A stretch of DNA of 64,000 bases from Bradyrhizobium erythrophlei. GTDB taxonomy: Bacteria > Pseudomonadota > Alphaproteobacteria > Rhizobiales > Xanthobacteraceae. A program made the position numbers and the translations under genes. Location of the stretch: the NCBI GenBank assembly GCA_900129675.1, contig FSRD01000001.1, forward strand, positions 2,965,501 to 3,029,500, given 5' to 3'. The notes below the pieces were generated by a model, which was not told the origin of the DNA, searched no databases, and saw only the letters and a program-made list of their open reading frames with translations. Below, one piece after another: positions 1 through 7,951 of this stretch (positions are counted from its first letter, which is position 1; every line of letters begins with the position of its first letter).

Positions 1-450
1 GGCTTCGGTCAGTTGCACGGTCCAGGCCCGCTGTTCGCCGGTATCGACCTCGAAGAAACCGGTGCGGTCGAAACCGCGCGCCAGGCAATTCTCGGTGCCC
101 TTGATGGTGAATTCCTTGTCGCGCGAGCACATGAAGGCCTGCCCCGACCATTCGCCGCCGCGGTCGTAGTCGAGGGCGTAGATATAATAGTACCGTGCGA
201 TAAGCGTGCCGCGCAGCAGGGTCTCGCAGCTGCGCGAGGACACGTTCCACCAGCCCTCGGTGGTCCAGCCCTCCGCGTCCTTGTAGCCGAGCGCGATGCC
301 GACCCGGCTCGCGGTGTTGTTGCAGAGACGAAAATCAGCCGCCGCCGAACTGTTCCACAGGCACATCACCGCAAACGCCAGCACCGGCATCAGGCCGGCG
401 GTCAGGCGAGCGGAAAGGGGGGTGGAAGGCAGAGAATCTTTTGCAGTCAT
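1..450 (-). CDS. DUF1036 family protein, 3' end off the left edge
   Basis: This reading frame has no stop inside the window, so the C-terminus is missing; 150 codons are visible from an ATG at 450. The N-terminus has a short hydrophobic segment (about residues 15-35) ending in SSAAADFRLCNN, which looks like a signal peptide or membrane anchor cleaved after AAA. Following it are the features I associate with DUF1036: an FRLCNNT start, a WTTEGWW motif, a Cys in SSRSCETLL, a YYYIYALDYDRGGEW stretch, and further Cys residues in FMCSRD and ENCLARGF. The paired cysteines suggest disulfides in a small periplasmic domain. The biochemical role of the family is not known to me. It stands alone, transcribed away from the DUF1244 gene, with about 230 bases of intergenic sequence between them. 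Confidence 0.8.
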   Translation of the reverse strand, partial: MTAKDSLPSTPLSARLTAGLMPVLAFAVMCLWNSSAAADFRLCNNTASRVGIALGYKDAEGWTTEGWWNVSSRSCETLLRGTLIARYYYIYALDYDRGGEWSGQAFMCSRDKEFTIKGTENCLARGFDRTGFFEVDTGEQRAWTVQLTEA

Positions 451-682
451 GCAGCGAAGCTATATCAAATGATTGACGATTTCGCGTGGCCCCGGTGGTA
501 ACCGGCTGGGAGGCTGTCTCCCATCTCGGGGGCCAAAATACCACCGATAACATCCAGTTTTGCGCGCGGATGTGGCAAAATCTGTGACAATTCCTACCTG
601 ATATCAATATGCTCGATTTGACTGTTGGAGCCTGGTCCTGAGGGCCTTCGGATCATGCTCGCCAAACCGCGGGATCACGGCC

Positions 683-985
683 ATGACGATTGACGACAAA
701 ACCAGAACGGAACTTGAAGCCGCGGTTTTCCGGCGTCTGGTCGAGCATCTGCGCTCCCGGACCGACGTCCAGAACATCGACCTGATGAATTTGGCGGGGT
801 TCTGCCGCAACTGCCTGTCCAACTGGATGAAGGAAGAGGCCGACGCCAAGGGCACCGCCATGAGCAAGGACGAGAGCCGCGAGGCAGTCTACGGCATGCC
901 CTATGAGACCTGGAAGTCGAAGTTTCAGGGCAGCGCCAGCCCCGCGCAGGTCGAAGCGATGAAAAAGGCCCAGAGCGGGCACTGA
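683..985 (+). CDS. DUF1244 family protein
   Basis: A 100-residue soluble protein matching the DUF1244 family, which is usually about 95-105 residues and widespread in proteobacteria. The characteristic segment is NLAGFCRNCLSNW around residues 36-48, with Cys41 and Cys44 forming a CxxC-like pair that could bind metal or act in redox chemistry. That role is my inference, since the family has no established function I can name. The C-terminal half carries EAVYGMPYETWKSKFQ, also typical. The ATG at 683 starts directly with an acidic, charged N-terminus and no signal peptide. It is monocistronic: a long palindromic intergenic repeat begins about 20 bases downstream. Confidence 0.85.
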   Translation: MTIDDKTRTELEAAVFRRLVEHLRSRTDVQNIDLMNLAGFCRNCLSNWMKEEADAKGTAMSKDESREAVYGMPYETWKSKFQGSASPAQVEAMKKAQSGH

Positions 986-1003
986 ATTTTTATCCCAGCG
1001 TCC

Positions 1004-1093
1004 CGTCATGGCCGGGCTTGTCCCGGCCATCCACGTCTTCTTCCTTTAATGTCGCCAAGGCATGGATGCCCTGGGACAAGCCCGGCCATGACG
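1004..1093. repeat. Inverted intergenic repeat (GGCCGGGCTTGTCCCGGCC type)
   Basis: The left arm (1004-1033) and right arm (1061-1093) are near-perfect inverted copies. Each arm is itself palindromic around the core CCGGGCTTGTCCCGG, and about 27 AT-richer bases separate them. Transcribed, it would form a cruciform-like structure. Elements of this kind are, to my knowledge, repeated many times between genes in Bradyrhizobium and relatives. It fills most of the gap between the DUF1244 and gapR genes and may terminate transcription. Confidence 0.75.
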
Positions 1094-1285
1094 ACTGGGT
1101 TTTCCCCGGATGCCGCTTCGGCTCGTACGGCTACGACCTTCCTGTGGGCGCGCTGTGGATGAATGCGTTGTTGCCTTGACGCAAGGCGCCGCACTCATGA
1201 GGGTCAAACCGGAAAAGCGCCGCGCGGCAAAGCGTGCGGCGCTTGATCTTTCAGCCTCATCCGTCAGTTCCCTCAGGAGTACCCG

Positions 1286-1558
1286 ATGGCCACCTCTGCC
1301 GCCGCCGTTCAGGACGAGCCCGCGACGAAATTCGCAAAAGACCAGCTCAAGGCCATCATCGAGCGCATCGAGCGGCTGGAAGAAGAAAAGAAGACGATTT
1401 CGGACGATATCCGCGACGTCTACGCCGAAGCCAAGGGCAACGGCTTTGACGTCAAGGCGCTGCGCACCATCGTCCGCCTGCGCAAGCAGGACGCCAACGA
1501 GCGCGCCGAGGAGGAGACCATTTTGGAAACCTACATGCAGGCGCTTGGGATGCTGTAG
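1286..1558 (+). CDS. gapR: GapR-like nucleoid protein (DUF2312)
   Basis: A 90-residue, highly charged protein that is almost entirely helical. It matches the DUF2312 family, whose Caulobacter member GapR binds overtwisted, AT-rich DNA ahead of replication and transcription forks and is essential there. Recognisable segments are [17 protein letters not shown] (about 20-36), the [14 protein letters not shown] motif (about 42-55) and the [12 protein letters not shown] helix (about 57-68), which precedes an acidic C-terminal helix. The heptad pattern in the first half fits the known dimeric coiled coil. The length is normal for the family. The ATG at 1286 is preceded by a purine-rich CAGGAG Shine-Dalgarno about five bases upstream. 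No partner genes adjoin it. Confidence 0.92.
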   Translation: MATSAAAVQDEPATKFAKDQLKAIIERIERLEEEKKTISDDIRDVYAEAKGNGFDVKALRTIVRLRKQDANERAEEETILETYMQALGML

Positions 1559-1651
1559 GCGCCAGCGGTCGTTTCCGGCGCATGCCAGCTTGGGCAACGG
1601 CCTCGCATCTGTTAGACTGCCGGCCATCTGCTCGGTCAAGGAACCGAAGAG

Positions 1652-3418
1652 ATGGACGTGCCTGGACCAGAGCGAAGGTTGGCAGCGGTCCTTGCCGCCG
1701 ACATGGTCGGCTACAGCCGACTCATGGAGGCTGACGAGACGGGTACTCTTGCGCGTCTCAAGACCCATCGGATCGAGCTCATCGATCCGGCCATCGCGAA
1801 GAACCACGGCCGCATCATCAAGACCACCGGCGACGGCATTCTGGTCGAATTCCACAGCGTCGCCGACGCCGTCCTGTGCGCCGCCGAGGTTCAGCGCCGG
1901 ATGGCGCGGCGCAATGCGGACGTCCCGCCGGCGCGATGGATCCAGTTCCGCATCGGCATCAACCTGGGCGACGTGATCGTCGAGGACAACGACATCTTTG
2001 GCGATGGTGTCAACGTGGCGGCGCGGCTCGAAATGCTCGCAGAGCCGGGTGGCATCTGCATCTCGGGTGCGGTGCGCGATCAGGTCGGTAACCGGCTGGA
2101 CGACGTCGCATTCGAGGATCTCGGCGACCAGAGCGTCAAGAACATCGCCCGTCCGATCCGTGTCTTCCGGATTCGGCTCGATGCGGATCCAAAAGCCGCG
2201 CCGGAGGGCACGACGCATGCTGCGGCGGCGGCAGCGTTCTCGAAGAGGCCGTCCATCGCCGTGCTGCCGCTCGTCAACATGAGCGGCGATCCGGAGCAGG
2301 AGTTCTTCGCGGACGGCCTCACCGAGGACATCATTACGGAGCTGTCACGCTTCCACGACCTGCTCGTCATTTCGCGCAACTCAACCTTTGTGCACAAGGG
2401 CAAGGCGGTGAATGTGCAGGAGGTCGCGCGCGAGTTCGGCGTCGACTACGTGCTGGAAGGGAGCGTGCGAAAAGCAGGTAGTCGCATCCGCGTCACCGTG
2501 CAGCTCATTGACGCAGAGACCGACCGGCACATTTGGGCCGAGCGCTATGACCGCGAGCTCGAGGATATCTTCGCCATCCAGGACGAGATGACCCGCGCAA
2601 TCGTCGCGACGCTCCCCGGCCGGGTCGAGGCCGCCACGCACGACCGTGCGAATCGCAAGCCGACCGACAGTATGGCGGCTTATGAGTGCGTGCTGGCTGC
2701 CAAGATTCGGCACCACCGCTCGACGCGGGAGGACAACGCCGAGGCGCAGCGCCTGCTCGAGCGCGCCCTCGCGCTCGACCCGAACTATGCTCATGCTCAC
2801 GCCTGGAAGGCATGCGTGCTGGGCCAGACCTGGGTCTATGACTGGTGCGCCGATCGCGATGCCACCTTCCAGCAGGTGGCGGCGGAGCTGGAGATCACGC
2901 TGGCGCTCGACGACAATGACAGCGACGTGCACCGGATTCTCGCCGCGCTGAATCTGAACCGCGACGACCATGACAAGGCCGTCTATCACCAGGAGCGGGC
3001 GCTCGCGCTCAACCCCAACTACGACCTCGTTGTTGTGCAGCAGGGCGAGCTCTTGACCTGGCTGGGGCGGCCGGAGGAGGGCATCGACTGGATCAAGAAG
3101 GCGATGCGCCTCAATCCCTACCATCCGGAGCGCTTCTGGAGCCACCTCGGGCGCGCCTGCTATTGCGCCGAGAAATACGCCGAAGCCGCCGAGGCCTTTT
3201 CGCGGATCACGCGGCCTGACCACACGCATCATGCCTTCCTCGCGGCCACGTTCGCGCAGATGGGCAACCCGGTCGCGGCCACCGCGCACGCGGCCGAGAC
3301 GCTAAAGCACGAGCCGAAATTCTCAACGGCCGTCTACCTCGCCACCCAGCACTACAAACGCGAAGTCGACCGCGAGCGTCATCAGGCCGGTCTCCTCAAG
3401 GCGGGCCTGCCGGCCTGA
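1652..3418 (+). CDS. Class III adenylate cyclase with TolB-like and TPR region
   Basis: This 588-residue protein begins with a class III nucleotide cyclase domain (about 8-175). The two metal-binding aspartates are in place at Asp17 (LAADMVGYS) and Asp61 (KTTGDGILVEF), and the FGDGVNVAARLE motif supplies the transition-state Asn121 and Arg125, so it should be catalytically competent. The Lys57 context suggests ATP as substrate. A linker leads into a segment (about 205-330) starting RPSIAVLPL, resembling the TolB-N-like domain common in rhizobial cyclases. TPR-like repeats follow (about 345-570). No transmembrane segment is evident. This architecture is strongly expanded in Bradyrhizobium, where individual signals are unknown. 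It is transcribed alone and converges on the DUF882 gene. Confidence 0.93.
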   Translation: MDVPGPERRLAAVLAADMVGYSRLMEADETGTLARLKTHRIELIDPAIAKNHGRIIKTTGDGILVEFHSVADAVLCAAEVQRRMARRNADVPPARWIQFRIGINLGDVIVEDNDIFGDGVNVAARLEMLAEPGGICISGAVRDQVGNRLDDVAFEDLGDQSVKNIARPIRVFRIRLDADPKAAPEGTTHAAAAAAFSKRPSIAVLPLVNMSGDPEQEFFADGLTEDIITELSRFHDLLVISRNSTFVHKGKAVNVQEVAREFGVDYVLEGSVRKAGSRIRVTVQLIDAETDRHIWAERYDRELEDIFAIQDEMTRAIVATLPGRVEAATHDRANRKPTDSMAAYECVLAAKIRHHRSTREDNAEAQRLLERALALDPNYAHAHAWKACVLGQTWVYDWCADRDATFQQVAAELEITLALDDNDSDVHRILAALNLNRDDHDKAVYHQERALALNPNYDLVVVQQGELLTWLGRPEEGIDWIKKAMRLNPYHPERFWSHLGRACYCAEKYAEAAEAFSRITRPDHTHHAFLAATFAQMGNPVAATAHAAETLKHEPKFSTAVYLATQHYKREVDRERHQAGLLKAGLPA

Positions 3419-3493
3419 CGCCCGCGGTGCGGAAAGGCGGCTTTGCTGGAAGAAGGCGTCTGACACCGTGCGCCAACGACAGGACACGACGTA

Positions 3494-3523
3494 GCGTATG
3501 GGTCCTCGCTTTCGCGAGGACGA
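3494..3523. repeat. Half-copy of a TATGGGTCC...GGACGAC repeat forming a hairpin
   Basis: GTCCTCGC (3502-3509) and GCGAGGAC (3514-3521) make a perfect 8-bp stem with a TTTC loop. The flanks CGTATGG and GACGAC match one end of the longer element at 37340-37461. It lies between two convergent genes, so it may also act as a terminator. Confidence 0.6.
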
Positions 3524-3550
3524 CTCGCCGTTTGTGGAAGGAGGAGGGCT

Positions 3551-5158
3551 TTAGCGCAGCGACGCGGTGTGCAGCACGAACGACTGGGTCGCGAGCTTGG
3601 CGGTCGCCGATCCGGTGAAGCGGTCGCAGACGATCCCCATCATCGGATCGTCCGAGAACGTCATCGCGATCGAGGCTTGCGGCTTCACGAAGAAGACGCG
3701 CATCAACGTCATGTCGGCATCGCCCATCACCGTGGTCGACATCGCGTCGCTTGCGCTCGGCGCCAGCATCACGACCCGCATCCAGACATCGTTGCCCTTG
3801 GCGGCCGATATCCGGGTCGATGTCGAGATCACGCTGCTCTGACCCTGCGGGCCCTTGGCGACGACCGTGTTGATCTCCGTCGCGGCGACGGCATTGTGCG
3901 TCGGCCGGACGCTGTGCGGGATCGGCGCGGAGGCCGCGACGACGTTGGGGCGGTCGACCGGCGAGGTGGCGGCCGGTGCGTAGGCGAGCGCCCTCTTGAA
4001 GGCCTCGGAAACGCTGGCGGTCGGCTGCGGATCGGCGGCGCCGACGGCCGCGCGGGCGTTGAAGGCGGCGACCTGCGCCGGCGTCGCCTGGTTCGGCGCG
4101 GCGGAGGCGTCGCCCCAGAAGCCGCGGGCGTTGATGATGTCGGCCGGGCTCTGCGGTTGCGGCTCAGCCTTGTCCGCGGCTGCCTGCCTGGTCTCCGGCC
4201 TGGATTTCGGCGCCGGGACGATCTGCGCGTCGGCCGAGGCCAATTGCAGGGTCGCGGCGACCTGCGGCTTCGAGCGCGGCATCGGTACCGCGTCGGCAGA
4301 CCTGGTATCGGTAGATTTTGCGGACGCGGCGGCAGCCACGACGGTCGCCGGCGCGGATTTGTCGGTCACAGCGGTAGCGCCGGCTTCCTCGTCGTCGTCG
4401 CTCGACTTGCCCCGGAACAGTCTTGCAAACAGGCTGGGCTTGCTCACGGTCGCGGCGTCGTCGCCGCGCTTTTCGATGTCGGCCAGAGCGAGCTCATAGC
4501 CCTTGAGCGGTTTGCCATCGGAGGGAACATGCACGGTGCGGCCGTCCGGGAATACCCGGGCGAGTTGGTCGTGGTTCATGCGCGGCCAGTGACGGATGCT
4601 GCCAGTATCGAGATGGACGAATGGCGATCCCGAGGTCGGATAGAACCCGACGCCGCCGCGCTGCAGCCTGAGTCCGGCAAAGCGGATCTGCTCCAGCGGC
4701 ACGTCCGGGATGTAGAAATCCATGGCGTGGCCGAGCATGTGCTGGCTGAAGCGGGCCACGCCCGAAGAGCGGCGGCGGAGCATGGCGTTGGTGGCGGGGG
4801 AGCGGTAGGAGGAGATGATCTGGATCGGCTTCTTGCCGTCGACGTCGCGGTAGACTTCCCAGAGGATGTCGAACAGGTGACGATCCATCGTGGTCTGTTC
4901 CTGGCTGCGCCAGTCGCGGAGAAAGTGATTGAGCTGCTTCAGCGCTTCTTCGTCGTAGCGCCCGTCACGCTTGAAGGTGACGGTCAGGTCTTCGTCGGAA
5001 TGGGTGTGATGGAAGGAAAGGGTGCGGGTTTCGTTCAGCGCGGTCGCATCGTGCACCGAGCCGGCCCCGGCCAACAGCAATAGCGACGTCAGGCCGACTC
5101 GATATCCGGCCTTCGGTAGCGACAGCGGATTGAATTGGCGTGCGAGAACAGCCAGCAC
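3551..5158 (-). CDS. MepK/YcbK-like murein endopeptidase (DUF882, M15 family)
   Basis: The N-terminal part (about 45-230) is a DUF882 / peptidase M15-type domain related to E. coli MepK (YcbK), which cuts meso-DAP cross-links in peptidoglycan. The zinc-site motif is intact: SQHMLGHAMDF gives His140 and Asp147, and FVHLD gives His182. A hydrophobic stretch (about 20-40) looks like a signal sequence or anchor. At 535 residues it is far longer than E. coli MepK (about 180). The extra C-terminal 300 residues are low-complexity, Ala/Pro/Ser rich, and have no catalytic motif I recognise; they may span the periplasm or bind the envelope. The next gene upstream on the same strand is an L,D-transpeptidase, so the neighbours plausibly make and cut the same cross-links. 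Confidence 0.85.
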   Translation of the reverse strand: MLAVLARQFNPLSLPKAGYRVGLTSLLLLAGAGSVHDATALNETRTLSFHHTHSDEDLTVTFKRDGRYDEEALKQLNHFLRDWRSQEQTTMDRHLFDILWEVYRDVDGKKPIQIISSYRSPATNAMLRRRSSGVARFSQHMLGHAMDFYIPDVPLEQIRFAGLRLQRGGVGFYPTSGSPFVHLDTGSIRHWPRMNHDQLARVFPDGRTVHVPSDGKPLKGYELALADIEKRGDDAATVSKPSLFARLFRGKSSDDDEEAGATAVTDKSAPATVVAAAASAKSTDTRSADAVPMPRSKPQVAATLQLASADAQIVPAPKSRPETRQAAADKAEPQPQSPADIINARGFWGDASAAPNQATPAQVAAFNARAAVGAADPQPTASVSEAFKRALAYAPAATSPVDRPNVVAASAPIPHSVRPTHNAVAATEINTVVAKGPQGQSSVISTSTRISAAKGNDVWMRVVMLAPSASDAMSTTVMGDADMTLMRVFFVKPQASIAMTFSDDPMMGIVCDRFTGSATAKLATQSFVLHTASLR

Positions 5159-5246
5159 TTATGAGCCCACCCAGTCGACGAGCGATCAATGAGCTCTTCC
5201 GCAGACCCCGGCGAAAGAGGATGAACGCTTTCTTAAAGCGAGAGGG

Positions 5247-5262
5247 TTAACCGAAGTTTACC
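5247..5262 (-). promoter_or_regulatory. Possible CtrA-type box upstream of the DUF882 gene
   Basis: On the minus strand the sequence reads GTAA-N7-TTAACC, one base from the alphaproteobacterial CtrA consensus TTAA-N7-TTAAC, about 90 bases upstream of the DUF882 start. CtrA control of cell-wall genes is common in the class. This is a motif match only. Confidence 0.3.
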
Positions 5263-5276
5263 TTCCCACCTCCCAA

Positions 5277-5293
5277 GTTAGGCTTAACCTAAC
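5277..5293. repeat. Short palindrome GTTAGG-CTTAA-CCTAAC
   Basis: A perfect 6-bp inverted repeat with a 5-base centre lies in the 266-base gap between the L,D-transpeptidase stop and the DUF882 start. It could be a regulator site; the T-run expected of an intrinsic terminator is absent. Confidence 0.35.
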
Positions 5294-5424
5294 CCGTCGA
5301 GTGTGGCGAAAAAGTGCCCGGTGCCGAAACCGGGAGGGATAATGGTTAACGTAAACGATCTCGCCCGGCGGGCAAGATCGTTGATTTTGTTTAAAAATTC
5401 AGGCAGTCCGCGACCAGCGAGGAG

Positions 5425-7605
5425 TTAACGGGTGATCACCCGCCGGGGCTGCTGGCGCCGGCCAACCGGAGCCGGGGGTATCGGCGACCCGCCGCCGAAC
5501 AGCCGCTCGAAGAACGACGGGCCGGAAGAGCTGTTGTCGCTGGCGAAGCTGACGCCGGCCGGCAGGATCGGACGACCGCCACCGCCGTAGCTCGGCTGCG
5601 AATGCGCCACCACGTTTTCCAGATCCTTGCTTCGGCCGCCCTTGAGCATCGACAGCATGGTGGCATCGCGGCCATAGACGTCCTTGCGGATCTGCAGCCT
5701 GCCGGCATCATCCACGAACGCGGTCTGATAGGTGATGTTCACCGGGATCGGAGTCGCGAATTTCAGGTCGATTTCGCTCGAGCCATACATGCTGCGGATC
5801 TTCTCCGGCGTGTAATGGTCGTTCGGCTGCTCGATGTTCATCAACACCGAGGCGTATTGATCCGGATTCTGCACCCGCATGCAGCCATGGCTGAAGGCGC
5901 GATCTTCCTTGGCAAACAGATTCTTGTCCGGGGTGTCGTGCTGATAGACCAGGAATTTGTTCGGAAAGTTGAAGCGGATGCGGCCGAGCGCATTGGCTTC
6001 GCCGGGCGGCTGCGAGATGTGGACCGAACCATCGCGATTCTGCTCGAGCCTCAGTCCCATACGCTGCAGGACGGTCGGGTCCTGCTGGAGGGCAGGCAGA
6101 TATTCGTTGTAAACGATCGACGGCGGCACGTTCCAGGTCGGGTTGACCGTGATGTACTTCATCGTCTCGGTCAGCAGCGGAGTGGCGTGCTGCCCCGGCT
6201 TGCCGGTCACCACGCGCGTGGTCCAGATCGTCCCGCCGTTCTGCATCACCTTCAGCGTATAGTCCGGGATGTTCAGGATGACATAGGCGTTGCCGACCGA
6301 GGACGCGCCGAGCTGGCGCGGCAGCCAGCGCCAGCGCTCCATGTTGACGATAACGGTGTCGATCTGCCTGTCGCGCTTCGGGCTGTTGATCGCCTTGACG
6401 GTACGGTCGTCCAGAACACCGGTCGCCTTCAGTTCGGCGCCTTCCTGGAACTTGCGCACGGCCTCGGCGACCTTGGCGTCGTAATGCGTGTCATCAGCGT
6501 TTTCGCTAACGCCGAGCTTGGCCCGCAGCTGCGGCACGCGCGGATCTTCCGGCGCCACGGCCGGCTGCTTCTTGCTACCGGGCTTGAAGACAAGCGCCGG
6601 GCCGTCGGCGATCTGGACAGCCGCGCCTTCGCCCTGGCCGCGCAGTTCGGCGAGCTTGGCCTTCAATTCCTTGTAGAGCTTGTGCGGCGGGTTGTAGCCA
6701 TCGAGCGCGGTAGAAGCGTCATTGGCCGTCGTCACATGCGCCAGCACCTCCGCCGGATCGGTCGGATGCTCCGGATAGAGGATGTCGGCCGAGACCTGCG
6801 ACCAGTGCATCCGGCCGCTCTGGGCCTGACGGGCATAATCCAGCATGCTGGCGGTCAGTTTCATCTCGGCGTCGGCCAGCGCGTCCGGCGAAGTCGCGGC
6901 GGCAAAATCCGGCACCGGATAGTCGGCGGGATTGAGGCCGTCGGCGGCGGCATCCTTCAGGCGCGCGACGACGCCCTTGCCGCTATCCGTCAATTTGCCG
7001 GCCTGGGTCCAAACGGGCGCGTATTCGCGCGCGCCATAGAATTTCTCGACGGCGGCGCGCTCGGCCTTGCGATCGAAGTAGCGCAGCGATTTTCCGCCCA
7101 GCATTTCGCGCAACTTGTCGGCGACCGGCTGATCTTCCGGCGCCACATTGCTGGCAGCCTTCACCGGCTCCTTGGCCGGCTCGGCGGCCGGCGCGACAGC
7201 GGTCGCAGCCGGAGCGGCCGCGGGTGTTACGGTCGCGGTGTCGCTTGCTTTGGCAGTTGGCGCAGGAGCGGTAGCGGTTTCGGCTGGTTTGGGCTCGACC
7301 GACTTCTCGGAGGTTTTCGTCTCTGGCACCTTCTCAACCGCTTCAGTCGCTTTGGGCTCTGCCGTTTTGCCGGCGTCTGGCACGGACGCGGTGGCGTCGA
7401 TCTTGAAATCACTTGCGGTGGGCGGTGGGACGTTTGCCGGTTCGGGAAGCGGGATCGCCGCATCGATCGCGAGTTCTGCGGCGCTGGCGCGAGGCGTATC
7501 CTGGGCCAGGGCAGAGGTTGCGGTCACCGTGAGGAAGGTTGCCGCGACGGCCATCAGCACGCGGTCAAATCCAGCACGGCTCTTCGAACAGTCACGCATC
7601 GTCAC
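5425..7605 (-). CDS. YcbB-type L,D-transpeptidase
   Basis: A 726-residue periplasmic enzyme that would form 3-3 (meso-DAP to meso-DAP) cross-links in peptidoglycan. A signal peptide ends near ALAQDTP (about 31-38). A long Pro/Ala/Glu/Lys-rich spacer follows (about 40-155), then a scaffold domain (about 160-330). A PG_binding_1-like segment (about 355-410) contains VRKFQEGAELKATGVLDDRTV. The YkuD catalytic domain is about 437-610, with the signature SHGCMRV at 572-578 and nucleophile Cys575; the upstream His in the VYQHDTP region is also present. The scaffold plus PG-binding plus YkuD order is that of E. coli LdtD (YcbB), though the acidic/proline spacer makes it longer. The C-terminus is Gly/Pro/Arg rich. 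It precedes the MepK-like gene on the same strand with a 266-base gap. Confidence 0.93.
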   Translation of the reverse strand: MTMRDCSKSRAGFDRVLMAVAATFLTVTATSALAQDTPRASAAELAIDAAIPLPEPANVPPPTASDFKIDATASVPDAGKTAEPKATEAVEKVPETKTSEKSVEPKPAETATAPAPTAKASDTATVTPAAAPAATAVAPAAEPAKEPVKAASNVAPEDQPVADKLREMLGGKSLRYFDRKAERAAVEKFYGAREYAPVWTQAGKLTDSGKGVVARLKDAAADGLNPADYPVPDFAAATSPDALADAEMKLTASMLDYARQAQSGRMHWSQVSADILYPEHPTDPAEVLAHVTTANDASTALDGYNPPHKLYKELKAKLAELRGQGEGAAVQIADGPALVFKPGSKKQPAVAPEDPRVPQLRAKLGVSENADDTHYDAKVAEAVRKFQEGAELKATGVLDDRTVKAINSPKRDRQIDTVIVNMERWRWLPRQLGASSVGNAYVILNIPDYTLKVMQNGGTIWTTRVVTGKPGQHATPLLTETMKYITVNPTWNVPPSIVYNEYLPALQQDPTVLQRMGLRLEQNRDGSVHISQPPGEANALGRIRFNFPNKFLVYQHDTPDKNLFAKEDRAFSHGCMRVQNPDQYASVLMNIEQPNDHYTPEKIRSMYGSSEIDLKFATPIPVNITYQTAFVDDAGRLQIRKDVYGRDATMLSMLKGGRSKDLENVVAHSQPSYGGGGRPILPAGVSFASDNSSSGPSFFERLFGGGSPIPPAPVGRRQQPRRVITR

Positions 7606-7951
7606 ACCCCCTTGGGCGAAACTGCCCCGGCATGGAACAGTCGTTGGTCATCGTTCATCTCAGCTTGCGCGAAAAGCGCCGGCCTGATCGTTCAAAAGTC
7701 GGTACGCTTGCGACGCAACGCTTCTAACGCAGACGATACATGGGCCCCTCTCATGCAGCCAGCGCCATGCGGGGCAACTCACGACAAACTGACCTCAAAC
7801 GCACACACATGTGCATTCGGATTGCGCGGTTTTGCCACGCTCCGGGACGTTTGTCTGTCACCGGCAAGCCACGGTTCAAATGTTCTGGAAAGCGAGATGT
7901 TCCTTGACTTCAGCGCGTCGCCCCCGGACCGCCGCAATCATCCCAAGTGTT
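7606..7951. other. Intergenic stretch without a recognisable gene
   Basis: This 346-base gap separates the L,D-transpeptidase start from the stop of the sigma-54 regulator gene; both read leftward. It must contain the transpeptidase promoter, but I see no clear -35/-10 pair, sigma-54 site or terminator hairpin. Confidence 0.5.

Noticed and set aside
1046..2218. A 390-codon reverse frame over gapR and the cyclase
   Set aside because: It runs through a palindromic repeat and antisense to two well-supported genes.
3569..5083. A 504-codon forward frame opposite the MepK-like gene
   Set aside because: Same reasoning: composition is typical of a GC-rich antisense frame, and the zinc motifs lie on the other strand.
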